This document shows positions 35,191 through 44,194 of a stretch of DNA of 64,000 nucleotides, piece by piece. Position 1 is the first letter of the stretch; each line of letters begins with the position of its first letter. Location of the stretch: NCBI GenBank assembly GCA_965247615.1, contig OZ252022.1, forward strand, positions 124,001 to 188,000. Direction: 5' to 3'. The DNA is from G965197715 sp965247615 (GTDB taxonomy: Bacteria > Chloroflexota > Dehalococcoidia > Lucifugimonadales > UBA1127). The position numbers and the translations under genes were made by a program. The notes beneath the pieces are model-generated. The model did not search any database. It had not been told where the DNA came from and was given only the letters and a program-made list of their open reading frames with translations.

Positions 35191-36210
35191 TCAAGCGGCA
35201 AAGACCACGGACGCACCGTCGCCGCGCTCCTCCACCTCGCCGATGACGCAGGCCTCGGGGACCGCTGCCTGAATGGACGCCGCTTCCTCTACCCCGGCCG
35301 CCACCACCATGCCGATGCCCATGTTGAAAACGCGGTACATCTCCTCCGTGGCGACTTCGCCCTGCTCCTGGATGAGCTTAAAGATGGGAGGGATCTTCCA
35401 GGCGCCGACGTTGAAGCGGGCGCGGAACCTGGGCGGGAAGACCCGTGGCACGTTCTCCAAGAAGCCGCCGCCGGTGATGTGGGCCATGGCGTTGATGTGC
35501 TTCAGCACGGGCGCAAGGACCGGATAGTAGCAGCGATGGGAGGCCATGAGGGCCTCTCCCAGCGTGGCGCCAAGCTCGGGAAACTTCCGGGACAGGACGT
35601 CCGGATTGCTGTCGATGCCAAAGACGCGCCTCGCCAGGGAGAAGCCATTGGTGTGGAGGCCGCTGGAAGGCAGGCCTAGGAGCAGGTCGCCGGCTTGGAC
35701 CTTGCTGCCGTCGATGACCAGGTTGCGCTCCACGGCACCCACGGCGAAGCCCACGACGTCCAGATCGTCGCCCTGATAGAGCCCCGGCATCTCTGCCGTC
35801 TCTCCGCCGATAAGGGCGCATTCAATGCGGCGGCAGGCCCTTGCCATGCCCCTGACCAGTGCCTCGACCCTCTCGGGCGCCAGGGCCCCCATGCCGATGT
35901 AGTCCAGGAAGAAGAGGGGTTTGGCGCCCGTGGTGAAGATGTCGTTCACGCAGTGGTGGACCAAGTCCTCGCCCAAGATGTCGTACTGGCCCAAGAGAGC
36001 GCCGACGCGGAGCTTGGTGCCCACACCGTCCGTGTGGGAGACCAGGACCGGGTCCTTGAAACCCTGAACCTGAAACAGGGAGCCGAAGCCGCCGATGTCG
36101 CTCAGCACGCCCGGGGTGAAGGTGGTCCGGGCGTGCTCCGTGACGAGCTCCTTGGCCTGGGCTGCGGCGTCCCGGTCGACGCCGGCAGCTTGGTACGCAT
36201 GGCTAGACAT
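35191..36210 (-). CDS. purM: Phosphoribosylformylglycinamidine cyclo-ligase (AIR synthetase)
   Basis: ATP-dependent ring closure to aminoimidazole ribotide. 339 aa. PurM/SelD-like fold signatures: YQAAGVDRDAAAQAKEL, FGSLFQVQGFKDPVLVSHTDGVGTKL, VHHCVNDIFTTGAKPLFFLDYIGMG, LIGGETAEMPGLYQGDDLDVVGFAVG, GLPSSGLHTNGFSLAR and HITGGGFLENVPRV. ATG 36210 is chosen over the TTG immediately before it, with GGGGG about 8 nt upstream. 55 nt separate it from the end of purF and 69 nt from purH, so the three are one transcription unit. Confidence 0.97.
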   Translation of the reverse strand: MSSHAYQAAGVDRDAAAQAKELVTEHARTTFTPGVLSDIGGFGSLFQVQGFKDPVLVSHTDGVGTKLRVGALLGQYDILGEDLVHHCVNDIFTTGAKPLFFLDYIGMGALAPERVEALVRGMARACRRIECALIGGETAEMPGLYQGDDLDVVGFAVGAVERNLVIDGSKVQAGDLLLGLPSSGLHTNGFSLARRVFGIDSNPDVLSRKFPELGATLGEALMASHRCYYPVLAPVLKHINAMAHITGGGFLENVPRVFPPRFRARFNVGAWKIPPIFKLIQEQGEVATEEMYRVFNMGIGMVVAAGVEEAASIQAAVPEACVIGEVEERGDGASVVFAA

Positions 36211-36265
36211 CAATAACCCCCAGGGTGGCGCCGAGGAAGGCTGGAGCGGGGCAGGCCAGACCCAC

Positions 36266-37669
36266 CTAGATGCGCTCCAGGGCCATCTTGTCCAGCTCGA
36301 GCTGGACGTCCATGGGGTAGCGGCCCGTAAAGCAGCCGGTGCAGTAGCTGTCTGGCTGTCGGCTAATGGCCTTGAAGAGCCCCGGGACGCTCAGATGGCC
36401 CAGGGAATCGGCGCCGACCATCCGCCCCACTTCGTCCACGCTCATCTGGGCCGCGATCAGCTCCCCGCGAGTGGGGAAGTCCACGCCGAAGTGGCAGGTG
36501 GAGATGATCGGCGGAGCGCACACCCGCAGGTGGACCTCTTTGGCGCCCGCGCGGCGCATCAGGCTCACGACGCGGGGCGTCGTGGTGCCCCGGACGATGC
36601 TGTCGTCTACGACGACCACCCGCTGGCCGGACAGGATCTCCGGCAGCGGATTGTACTTCATGCGTACGCCGAGGTCGCGCATGCGCTGGTCGGGCTCGAT
36701 GAAGGTCCTGCCCACGTAGCGGTTCTTCACCAGTCCGTCACGGTAGGGTATGCCGGACTCCTCGGCGTACCCCACCGCTGCCGCCGTTGCCGAGTCTGGG
36801 ATGCCGATGACCACGTCGGCATCGACGGGGTGCGCCCGGGCCAGTTCCCTGCCCATGTCTTGGCGCGCTGTGTACACCAGCTTCTCGTCAAGTGTGCTGT
36901 CCGGACGGGCGAAGTAGATGGTCTCGAAGACGCACAGGGCCCGGCGGCCCTCGTTGGCCTTGTACACGGTCTTGACGCCGGCATCGTTGATCATGATGGC
37001 TTCGCCCGGGTCCAGTTCGCGGATGAACTGCGCGCCGATGTGGTCCAGGGCGCAGGACTCAGAGGCCACGACCCACCCGCCGCCCAGCTTCCCCAGACAG
37101 AGGGGCCGAACCCCCAGAGGGTCGCGGATGGCTAGGAGCGCGTCCCGCAAAAGGACCGTCAGCGAGTAGGCCCCATGCAGCCGCCGCATCGTGTGGGCGA
37201 TGCGAACGGTCCAGTCCTTGCCGGGCGCGTTTGCCAGCATCTGGGCGATGACCTCAGAATCGGTGGAGGTCGCGAAGGCGCAGCCCCATTCCTTGACCAG
37301 CTCCTCTCGGAGCTCTAAGGCGTTGATGACGTTGCCGTTGTGCCCCAGGGCCAGCGCGCCGTGGAGGCCGTGCACGAGGAAGGGCTGGGCGTTACGGACA
37401 TCGCTTGAGCCGGTGGTGGAGTAGCGGGTGTGGCCGATGGCCATGTGGCCGGGCAGCCGCTGGAGGTCGAATTCGTGGAAGGCCTGGGCCACGAGGCCCA
37501 TGGAGGTGTGCACGTACGGCTCATGCCAGCCATCGCCGGAGGCGATGCCCGCACTTTCCTGACCGCGGTGCTGGAGTGAGAAGAGGCCAAAGAAGGCGAT
37601 TCGTGCGGCGTCTTCATTGGGGGTGTACACCCCAACAATACCGCAGGCCTCGTGGGCCGCTTCAGCCAT
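36266..37669 (-). CDS. purF: Amidophosphoribosyltransferase
   Basis: Commits PRPP to purine synthesis using glutamine. 467 aa with an eight-residue propeptide ending before CGIVGVYTP, whose Cys becomes the N-terminal glutaminase nucleophile. The Ntn glutaminase domain shows LQHRGQESAGIA and GHTRYSTTGSS; the PRT domain shows VVVDDSIVRGTTTPRVV for PRPP. Cys residues in the C-terminal part (YCTGCFTGRYP, HLRVCAPP) match the Fe-S type of Bacillus PurF. ATG 37669 follows GGAGGG and leaves a short propeptide; the longer open frame is rejected. It heads the purine unit and has a well-formed promoter upstream. Confidence 0.97.
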   Translation of the reverse strand: MAEAAHEACGIVGVYTPNEDAARIAFFGLFSLQHRGQESAGIASGDGWHEPYVHTSMGLVAQAFHEFDLQRLPGHMAIGHTRYSTTGSSDVRNAQPFLVHGLHGALALGHNGNVINALELREELVKEWGCAFATSTDSEVIAQMLANAPGKDWTVRIAHTMRRLHGAYSLTVLLRDALLAIRDPLGVRPLCLGKLGGGWVVASESCALDHIGAQFIRELDPGEAIMINDAGVKTVYKANEGRRALCVFETIYFARPDSTLDEKLVYTARQDMGRELARAHPVDADVVIGIPDSATAAAVGYAEESGIPYRDGLVKNRYVGRTFIEPDQRMRDLGVRMKYNPLPEILSGQRVVVVDDSIVRGTTTPRVVSLMRRAGAKEVHLRVCAPPIISTCHFGVDFPTRGELIAAQMSVDEVGRMVGADSLGHLSVPGLFKAISRQPDSYCTGCFTGRYPMDVQLELDKMALERI

Positions 37670-37740
37670 GGGCCCTCCGTTTGGGAGATAGCCGTGGGCG
37701 CGCACGCCATCCTTCCGAGGAGAAGAGGGGGAGCATGCCA

Positions 37741-37770
37741 ATTATACCGACGCCCCCACGCGGGGGTCAA
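37741..37770 (-). promoter_or_regulatory. purF promoter with a palindrome in the spacer
   Basis: On the minus strand TTGACC (37765-37770) and a perfect TATAAT (37741-37746) are 18 nt apart, about 72 nt before the purF start. The spacer is filled by CCCCC-GCGT-GGGGG, an inverted repeat with 5-bp arms extended by GAC/GTC-type flanks. A protein binding there would cover the polymerase contact region. Sequence seen directly; regulation inferred. Confidence 0.7.
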
Positions 37771-37886
37771 CTCAAGAAACCTGCAATTCCAGCGATCTTG
37801 GGGGAGAATCCGTCAAGCATTGTACGTTAGCCGCTCCCGTGGCACACTACCTGCGCACCCCTGAACTGATGGTTGGAGGAGAGGGC

Positions 37887-38375
37887 ATGGCGCTCCGGGT
37901 GGCTATCGCCGCGGACCACGGCGGGTTTCCTCTCAAGGAGGAGCTGGTCCCCTGGCTGCGAGACCAGGGACATCACGTGGAGGATCTGGGCGCCCATGGC
38001 CTGGATCAGGCCGACGATTACCCAGACTTCGCGGACGCTGTCTCCCGGGCCGTGGCCACGGCCCGCGCCCAGCGGGGGCTCATCGTGTGCGGCAGCGGGG
38101 TCGGCGCCTCCATCGCCGCCAACAAGGTGCCCGGTGTCCGGGCCGGCCTCTGCCATGATACCTACGCCGCGCACCAGGGCGTGGAGCATGATGACATGAA
38201 TGTGCTCTGCATGGGGGCGCGCATCATCGGCATCGAGCTGGCCAAGGAGCTGGTGGCTGCCTTCCTCGGCGCCCGGTTCACCGGCGAGGAGCGTCATCAA
38301 CGCCGCCTGAACAAGCTCCTGGCTATCGAGAGCCGGGAGGCGCCACCGCCCTCAGGAACGACCGGGGCGCCGTGA
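37887..38375 (+). CDS. rpiB: Ribose-5-phosphate isomerase B / sugar-phosphate isomerase RpiB-LacAB family
   Basis: Interconverts ribose 5-phosphate and ribulose 5-phosphate. 162 aa. Family motifs: VAIAADHGGFPLKEELVPWL, DYPDFADAVSRAVA, the IVCGSGVGASIAANKVPGVRAGLCHDTYAAHQGVEH stretch containing the catalytic base region (CGSG; this position is Cys as in RpiB) and NVLCMGARIIG. A 12-residue Pro/Thr tail extends past the fold. ATG 37887 follows GGAGGAGAGG, and the frame is open further up without homology. Its TGA overlaps the GTG start of the HAD gene. Confidence 0.93.
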   Translation: MALRVAIAADHGGFPLKEELVPWLRDQGHHVEDLGAHGLDQADDYPDFADAVSRAVATARAQRGLIVCGSGVGASIAANKVPGVRAGLCHDTYAAHQGVEHDDMNVLCMGARIIGIELAKELVAAFLGARFTGEERHQRRLNKLLAIESREAPPPSGTTGAP

Positions 38376-39118
38376 TTCGCGCCATCATCTTCGACCTCGA
38401 CGGCACGCTCATCAACACGGAGCCCCTCAAGGCGCAGGCTTACGCCGCCGCGGTCCAGCGTGTAAGCGGGGACGCGCTGTCCCACCAGCAGGTCGAGGAT
38501 GCCTGCTGGGCCGTCGTGGGAGCGGCTGGAGGCGAAGCGGCCCGGACCATGGTGGAGCGACTGGGACTGGAGGCGGCACTGATGCCGCTGGCCGCCGCCT
38601 ATGGGGTTGCGGAGCCCTGGGAGGCCTTCGACCGGGTGTGGCTGGAGGTCTACGGCGCCATGTCTGCCGACCCCAAGCTGCTGCGCGACCACATGTGGCC
38701 CGACACACCCAGGCTGCTCGCGCTGGCCCGGGAGCTGGGGTGCCGCACTGGACTCGCCACCATGTCCTACCGGGACGAGACGGAGCACGTCCTGTCGGCC
38801 CTGGGCATCGGCGGGGCCCTGGAAGCGGTGGTGACGTGCGACGACGTGGAGTTCTCCAAGCCCGACCCGCAGGCCTATCTGGTCGCGGCCCGGAAGCTGG
38901 GTGTACCCCCGACGGAGTGCCTTGCCTTGGAGGACACGCCCCGGGGCGTACAGGCCGCGAAGGGCGCAGGAATGAGCGTCATTGCTGTCGCCACGCCATT
39001 TACGAAGCAGGCCCTGCACGCCAGCCCCCTGGTGGACCCTGCGTGGGTCGTGGACGAACGGGAGACTCTGCTGGACGTCGTGCGGTGCCGGGTTCGGGAG
39101 AGCGGGGGACTCAGATAG
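38372..39118 (+). CDS. HAD-superfamily hydrolase (beta-phosphoglucomutase/phosphatase-like)
   Basis: HAD subfamily IA hydrolase, 248 aa. Motif I IIFDLDGTLINTEPLKAQAY holds the nucleophile Asp and acid/base Asp (residues 8 and 10), motif II is ATMSY (Thr/Ser), motif III Lys lies in VEFSKPDPQAYL, and motif IV is CLALEDTPRGVQAAKGAGM. An alpha-helical cap occupies residues ~17-95. Sugar-phosphate phosphatase or phosphoglucomutase activity is typical of this group; coupling to rpiB by a GTGA overlap hints at a pentose- or hexose-phosphate substrate, which is inference. Start is GTG 38372. Confidence 0.92.
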   Translation: MIRAIIFDLDGTLINTEPLKAQAYAAAVQRVSGDALSHQQVEDACWAVVGAAGGEAARTMVERLGLEAALMPLAAAYGVAEPWEAFDRVWLEVYGAMSADPKLLRDHMWPDTPRLLALARELGCRTGLATMSYRDETEHVLSALGIGGALEAVVTCDDVEFSKPDPQAYLVAARKLGVPPTECLALEDTPRGVQAAKGAGMSVIAVATPFTKQALHASPLVDPAWVVDERETLLDVVRCRVRESGGLR

Positions 39119-39167
39119 CGGCCCGGAACGCCGCATCCCGGGCCGGCCGAGGATGGTCCGCGCCTCG

Positions 39168-39953
39168 CTAGCCCTTGGGCGCAGCCTGCACCACCAGGCA
39201 GTCCCAGTGGAACAGGATGGCCCCATCCCGGTCCTGGCGGATGTCGAAGGCCTGGACAGCCGCCGGGGGAGCGTTCAGGAAGTCGCGCCGAAGCTGCTCC
39301 ACCTCGTCCGCGGGTGTGCCCGAGCGCCGCGTCCAGTCCTCGAACTCCAGGTGCACCGGAGTGATTGCGGAATCGGTGACGCTGAGCCCGCCCTCCTCCA
39401 GGAGCGCCAGCCACTCTGAGGGGGCCGGCTCCCAGACGTGGCTCGGGTCCCGGCGCAGCTCGATGTCGTGCATCCAGGGGACGATGGCCGGGTCTTCCGG
39501 CGCCACGGTGTCGGCGAGGATGAGCATGCCGTCGGGGGCCAGGACGCGGCGCCACTCGGCAACGGCCCTGGGGATGTCCTGGAAGTGATGGGCCGCCGTA
39601 CGCGAGGTCACAAGGTCCAGAGAGCCATCGGCGAAGGGCAGCGCCTCCGCGGCGGCCAGGGCGTACCTGACGTTGGCCAGCCCGCGCGTGGCGGCGATCT
39701 GCCGCGCTTCGCCAAGCATGGCGGGGGTGACGTCCGTGGCGACCATGTCGTCGGCCAGGGGCGCGACGGCAAAGGCGGTGAACCCAACGCCGGTGCCGAC
39801 GTCGATGGCGTGCCTGTACCTTCGGCCCGCCGCAAACTCCTCAACCACCTGAAGGCTCTCGCCCTCCCGGTGCACCACGCTATCGACGTAGTAGCGGGCC
39901 TGTCGCCCGAACTGCTCCTGGGAAGTGACCCGTCCGGCCTCTCGATGTTCCAC
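39168..39953 (-). CDS. SAM-dependent methyltransferase (class I, UbiE/Methyltransf_11 type)
   Basis: Class I methyltransferase, 261 aa. SAM site HAIDVGTGVGFTAFAVAP (motif I), VATDVTPAMLGEAR (acidic end of strand 2), AAAEALPFADGSLDLVTSRTAAHHF and the ADTVAPEDPAIV segment are close to the UbiE/COQ5 and YcgJ-like groups. Substrate unknown. GTG 39953 has GGGGGCGAG upstream and is preferred; a TTG at 39974 overlapping the DinB stop is the alternative and would add seven residues. Either way the gene is translationally close to the DinB-like gene, so the two products likely act in one small-molecule modification or detoxification pathway (inference). Confidence 0.87.
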   Translation of the reverse strand: MEHREAGRVTSQEQFGRQARYYVDSVVHREGESLQVVEEFAAGRRYRHAIDVGTGVGFTAFAVAPLADDMVATDVTPAMLGEARQIAATRGLANVRYALAAAEALPFADGSLDLVTSRTAAHHFQDIPRAVAEWRRVLAPDGMLILADTVAPEDPAIVPWMHDIELRRDPSHVWEPAPSEWLALLEEGGLSVTDSAITPVHLEFEDWTRRSGTPADEVEQLRRDFLNAPPAAVQAFDIRQDRDGAILFHWDCLVVQAAPKG

Positions 39954-39970
39954 TGACGTCTCGCCCCCTC

Positions 39971-40450
39971 TCAATGCGCTGGCTGCAGCGCCGCTTCTGC
40001 TTCCATAAGCTGGGCCACGTGATCGCGGACGTGGGGGGCGTTCATCTGGAGCAGCTTCCGCAGCGTGATCTCGCCCCCGTTTGTGCGCAGCTTCAGGTTG
40101 GCATCCGCCCCGTGAAATGCCCCAACCCGCGCCAAGAACTCCTCGTGTAGGACGCGAAACTCGCCGAGCAAGTCGGGGATAGCCTTGCCGGCGTGTTCGG
40201 CCAGCGCCCTGGCGTTGATCTCATCCACGGAGGCCTGCACCTCCATGGACGCTCCGCTCCGCTCCGCCGACTCCACCAAGTCGATGGTGATCTGGTGCCA
40301 GCAGTATATGTGCGCCAGCGTCTCCCGGGGGCCCCATCCCTCCACCTGGGCCCGGGAGGCCCGGCCCGGCCCGGCAAACCACGCGCAGGCGTCCTGCACC
40401 GCCGCGTCGATGGCCTTGAGAAGCGCTTCCCGGTCACTGTCTACGTCCAA
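39971..40450 (-). CDS. DinB-superfamily (ClbS/DfsB-like) four-helix protein
   Basis: 159-aa four-helix bundle protein. It has the spaced histidines of the DinB/YfiT-type metal site: an LAHIYCWHQITIDLVE helix early and NAPHVRDHVAQLMEAEA near the C-terminus. The arrangement resembles the ClbS/DfsB/IRC4 group, whose members protect against or modify reactive compounds, and mycothiol/bacillithiol transferases; exact activity is not predictable. Start is TTG 40450, supported by GGAGGA 5 nt upstream. It lies between a GNAT acetyltransferase gene (109 nt upstream) and the methyltransferase (overlapping or 17 nt). Confidence 0.78.
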   Translation of the reverse strand: MDVDSDREALLKAIDAAVQDACAWFAGPGRASRAQVEGWGPRETLAHIYCWHQITIDLVESAERSGASMEVQASVDEINARALAEHAGKAIPDLLGEFRVLHEEFLARVGAFHGADANLKLRTNGGEITLRKLLQMNAPHVRDHVAQLMEAEAALQPAH

Positions 40451-40559
40451 GAGTGTCCTCCGCGGCGGCCCCTGTCGGGCCGGGGTTCGCTTACCTCACA
40501 GTACCACGATCCCCTGCGCTGCGGCGACCGAGTGCCCGCGCACGAAGGAAAGTTTGAAG

Positions 40560-41093
40560 TCAGTCCTCGCGCAGGGTGGCGTACAGCAGGTAGTCCATGG
40601 GCACTCCCGCCTTGAGAACAGCGCGGCGGAGCAGCCCCTCACGCTCGTACCCGGCCTTCTCCAGCACGCGCGCAGAGGCGCCGTTGCTGGTCTTCAGCCA
40701 CGCTGCGATGCGTATGAGGCCAAACGCCTCAACCCCATAGTCCGTCACCGCCTTCACAGCCGCCGTCACGATGCCACGTCCCCAGAACGGCTTCCCCAGC
40801 CAGTACCCCAGCTCTGCCGAGTGCTGTAAGTCCCCCTCCCGCAGAGTGAGGCCAATGTCACCAATGGGGCCCGCCCCGTCGCAGATCGCGAAGCACACTG
40901 CCGGGTCCCGGCCCGCTTGGAGTGACACCCAAGACTCCGCGTCTGCCCACGTATAGGGGTGGGGAAAGCGGTCGCGCAGGTTCACCCAGACGTCGTGGTC
41001 GTCCGCGAGGACGAGAAAGCGGTCCTGGTCACCGTTGGCCCACGCGGTGCCCCAGTCCTGGAGCGTAAATCCGTCGCTCAGCTCGATTCTCAT
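40560..41093 (-). CDS. GNAT family N-acetyltransferase (RimJ/RimL-like)
   Basis: 177-aa acetyl-CoA-dependent N-acetyltransferase. The fold is recognisable from AELGYWLGKPFWGRGIVTAAVKAVTDYG (the Q/RxxGxG/A-type CoA loop reads WGRGIVT) and the LKTSNGASARVLEKAGYEREGLLRR C-terminal segment typical of RimJ/RimL and SpeG relatives. The substrate could be a ribosomal protein N-terminus or a small amine. ATG 41093. It is divergent from addB (170 nt), and its stop is 109 nt before the DinB-like gene on the same strand. Confidence 0.9.
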   Translation of the reverse strand: MRIELSDGFTLQDWGTAWANGDQDRFLVLADDHDVWVNLRDRFPHPYTWADAESWVSLQAGRDPAVCFAICDGAGPIGDIGLTLREGDLQHSAELGYWLGKPFWGRGIVTAAVKAVTDYGVEAFGLIRIAAWLKTSNGASARVLEKAGYEREGLLRRAVLKAGVPMDYLLYATLRED

Positions 41094-41263
41094 GGCCCAA
41101 TCTTACGGGCCCTGCGCAGGCTCGTAAACCGCATGTTGACCTCTGGCCGTGCGACAATGGAGGAGGAGCCAGGACGCTGTTCTCACGGCTGGCCGGACAC
41201 TCGAGGACAGCGCTCCACTGCGGCGGATGGCGGCCACCACCGCCTCCAGGGGAGTCTACGAGC

Positions 41264-44194
41264 ATGCCGAGCGTTACGATCATCGTCGGCGGGCCGGGCA
41301 GCGGCAAGACTGAAGAGCTCCTCACGAGGCTGGCCGCCCGGTATGCAGCTGACCCGTTTTCCGAGACGGCGGTGCTCGTACCCACCGTGCGTCACGGCGA
41401 CCAGTTCCGGCGCAGGCTCGTGGCCCGCTGTGGCGTGGCCCTCCGGCTGCGCGTGGAGACCATCAGCCAGTTCAGCCGCGGGCTGGTCTCCGGCCTGTTG
41501 ATGCCCTCATTCGCCCTGACCGAGGAGCTTCTTGCGCGCACGATTCGGCGCGAGGTCGAGGGTGGGCCTGCCGCATACTTTGCCCCCATAGCGTCAACCA
41601 AGGGCCTTCGAGGCCTCCTGAGCGGCGCCATTGCAGACCTCCTGGCAGAGGCGGTCGATCCCCAAGCGTTGTCGGCGGCAGCCGGGAAGACTGGGCTCCC
41701 CAGCCTTACGGCCCTGAGTGCCATGTACGCGGCGTACACCGCCGAGTTCGAGCGGCGAGGCTGGGTGCATCCTGCGCAGATCGCAGTGGCGGCTGCCGCG
41801 GCCGTGAAGTCCGGCGCCGCACTTCCCCCCCGGGTCATGCTGGACGGCTTCCAGGTCCTGCGCGGGACTGAGATTGCTCTGCTCGAAACCGTAAGTGAGC
41901 GAGCTGACGTGGTCATCGCGATCGACCCGAGTGCTGGGGCAAGGGCCGAGTTCGATTGTGAACGGCTCCTCAAGAGGCTCCCCGGAGCGGATGTCCTGAA
42001 GCTCGCCGGGAATGGCGCAACCCAGCCCGGGACGGTGATTGCGGGCAAAGCGCCGGACCGTGAGGGACAGCTGCGCGCCATCGCCCGGCAGATCAAGCAC
42101 CGTCTGACCGAGGACACGTCGCTCCGTCCGTCCGACTTTGCCGTCACTTTCCGGAGGATGCCGCCATACCTCAGCCTCGCGCGCCAGGTCTTCGCCGAGT
42201 ATGACCTGCCCCTCGATCCCGCAGCCGGCGAGCGGCTGTCGGCCAAGCCCCTGGGCGCGTGGGTCCGCCGGCTCCTCCACTTGGCGGAGGATGGCTGGCA
42301 CCTGCGGGACCTCGCCGCCGTGCTGTCCAGCGGCTTCATTGACCTCGGCCGATGGGGGCTCACTCGCGGCGACGTGGCCCTCTTCACTAGGCGAGCGCGC
42401 GACACCCACTTCTGGGCGGGCAAGGACGCCTTGGAGCGCGTCACCGCGGGGCTGCGGACCGAAGCAGATTCGCCAGAGATGCCCGGCGCCGACCGGGAGC
42501 TGCTGCGGCGAGTCACAGATGGAATGGCGACCGCCCTGCAAGAGCTGGCTGCTCTGCTGGAGCAACCGCCCTATTCCACCGCCGAGCATGCGCGGCGCAT
42601 GGAGGAGGCGTTGTTTGGGAGCCGTCCCCTCATTAGCCCCGCGTCGCGCGTGCAGCCCGGCGCATCACTGGAGCTCGACGCCCTCAGAGGCCAACTCACG
42701 GAGCTCGTCTCGACCCACGAGACGCTTGGAGGCGGCCCCGAGCCGTTCGACGCGTTCCGCGCACGCTTCGAGGGGAAGCTCGCCGCCGTCGCAGTGGTCC
42801 TGCGGGAGGCCGGCGGCGTGCTCCTGGCGCCCATGCACACGCTCCACGGGCTGCGCTTCGATTTCCTCGCCGTGGGTGGGCTGATCGAGGGAGAGTTTCC
42901 CGCGCCGCGCTCGGCCGCTGCCCTGCTGGATTCCAACGCCGTCCAGGTCCTGAATCAGGCCGGTCTTGGGCTGCCGCCGGAGGCGCGCCTGGCGGAAGAC
43001 GAGCTGTGGCGGTCGGTATCCACGCGGGCGGACCGCACGCTGTGCCTGTGGAGGACGCGGATCGACGAGCGCGGCCGGCCCGCGGTGGCGTCGTACTACT
43101 TCGATTCTCTGGCCCCCGGCGAAACCGTTGAGGCGGAGATGCCCACGCCCGATCTCGCCGGCTCTCGGCGCGAGCTTGCCATCGCGTGCAGCCGCCAGTG
43201 GTCGTTGGGCGGCTGCCTTCGCCCCCGCGGAGAACCGGCGTGGCCCGTTGTGCGCACTGCGGTGGCAATAGAGCAGCTCCGCCGCTCCTTTGCTCACGCC
43301 CACGTGTACGAGGGCCGATTGGCGGCCGGCTTGGTCCCAAGGCTTACCGGCGCCAACGCCGTGTGGAGCGCCACCCGGATCGAGTCCTACCGCACGTGCG
43401 CGTTCCAGTTCTTCGGTCAGTACGGCCTGCGCCTGAGGGAGGTGGAGCAGGAGACGGACAGCGCAGACGCGGCCGCCCGTGGGAGCGTCATTCACGAAAT
43501 GTTGGAGGACGCCCTGGGACCGATCATCGAGCGGGGAGAACCCCTGCTGCCAGAGGTGCTTGGCGAGGCCATCGAGCGGCTGTGGAGCAACGGCCTGGAG
43601 ATCTGGAACTCCGCGCCGTCCAGGTGGGGCTTCGGCCGGTCCGCTCTCTGGAGGCTCGACGCCGAGAAGACATTGCACCAGGTCGAGCTTCTCCTGGAAA
43701 GAGAGGCCAGGCTCAGCCGGGAGACTGGTGTGACCCGGATCATCGGGGCCGAACAGCGTATCGAGGCGTCCCTGCCCCTGGACCCGCCGATGCGGGTGAT
43801 TGCGCTGCTCGATCGCATGGACGCGGGCGATGACCTGGTCGCCGTTGTCGACTACAAGTCGGGACGTCAGATACCCAGGGCCCACGTCGAGGACGGACGG
43901 CGCATCCAGCTGCAGCTCTACGGGTACTTGGGACGGGAGGAGGCCCGGGCGGCGAGGGTCATAGCCCGCTATGCATGGCTAGACCCAAACAACCGGCAGT
44001 GGGACATCGACACCGCCCGCGGCGAGGACGCCGTCCTGTTGGACAACGTAGTCGCCATTGCCCATGAAGTACGCAGCGCCGTGGATTCAGGCGATTTCAG
44101 AGTGAATCCAAAGGTACAGCCCTGTCCTTCCTACTGCGCAATGCGCCATGTCTGCCGGGTCAACGAGTTCAGCCGATGGAAATCTTGGGACTGA
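41264..44194 (+). CDS. addB: AddB-like helicase-nuclease subunit (PD-(D/E)XK, Fe-S)
   Basis: Probable AddB/RexB subunit of a RecBCD-type double-strand break repair complex, 976 aa. N-terminal Walker A IIVGGPGSGKTEELL (Lys15) of a degenerate UvrD-like helicase, then regions VMLDGFQVLRGTEIALL and MHTLHGLRFDFLAVGGLIEGEFP. The C-terminal nuclease domain starts at ATRIESYRTCAFQFF and contains VVDYKSGRQ. Fe-S cluster cysteines are in place: Cys712 and the CPSYCAMRHVC group (Cys954, 958, 964). ATG 41264 follows AGGGGAG. It overlaps addA by 19 nt, so subunits are co-translated. It is shorter than Bacillus AddB (~1160). Confidence 0.9.
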   Translation: MPSVTIIVGGPGSGKTEELLTRLAARYAADPFSETAVLVPTVRHGDQFRRRLVARCGVALRLRVETISQFSRGLVSGLLMPSFALTEELLARTIRREVEGGPAAYFAPIASTKGLRGLLSGAIADLLAEAVDPQALSAAAGKTGLPSLTALSAMYAAYTAEFERRGWVHPAQIAVAAAAAVKSGAALPPRVMLDGFQVLRGTEIALLETVSERADVVIAIDPSAGARAEFDCERLLKRLPGADVLKLAGNGATQPGTVIAGKAPDREGQLRAIARQIKHRLTEDTSLRPSDFAVTFRRMPPYLSLARQVFAEYDLPLDPAAGERLSAKPLGAWVRRLLHLAEDGWHLRDLAAVLSSGFIDLGRWGLTRGDVALFTRRARDTHFWAGKDALERVTAGLRTEADSPEMPGADRELLRRVTDGMATALQELAALLEQPPYSTAEHARRMEEALFGSRPLISPASRVQPGASLELDALRGQLTELVSTHETLGGGPEPFDAFRARFEGKLAAVAVVLREAGGVLLAPMHTLHGLRFDFLAVGGLIEGEFPAPRSAAALLDSNAVQVLNQAGLGLPPEARLAEDELWRSVSTRADRTLCLWRTRIDERGRPAVASYYFDSLAPGETVEAEMPTPDLAGSRRELAIACSRQWSLGGCLRPRGEPAWPVVRTAVAIEQLRRSFAHAHVYEGRLAAGLVPRLTGANAVWSATRIESYRTCAFQFFGQYGLRLREVEQETDSADAAARGSVIHEMLEDALGPIIERGEPLLPEVLGEAIERLWSNGLEIWNSAPSRWGFGRSALWRLDAEKTLHQVELLLEREARLSRETGVTRIIGAEQRIEASLPLDPPMRVIALLDRMDAGDDLVAVVDYKSGRQIPRAHVEDGRRIQLQLYGYLGREEARAARVIARYAWLDPNNRQWDIDTARGEDAVLLDNVVAIAHEVRSAVDSGDFRVNPKVQPCPSYCAMRHVCRVNEFSRWKSWD

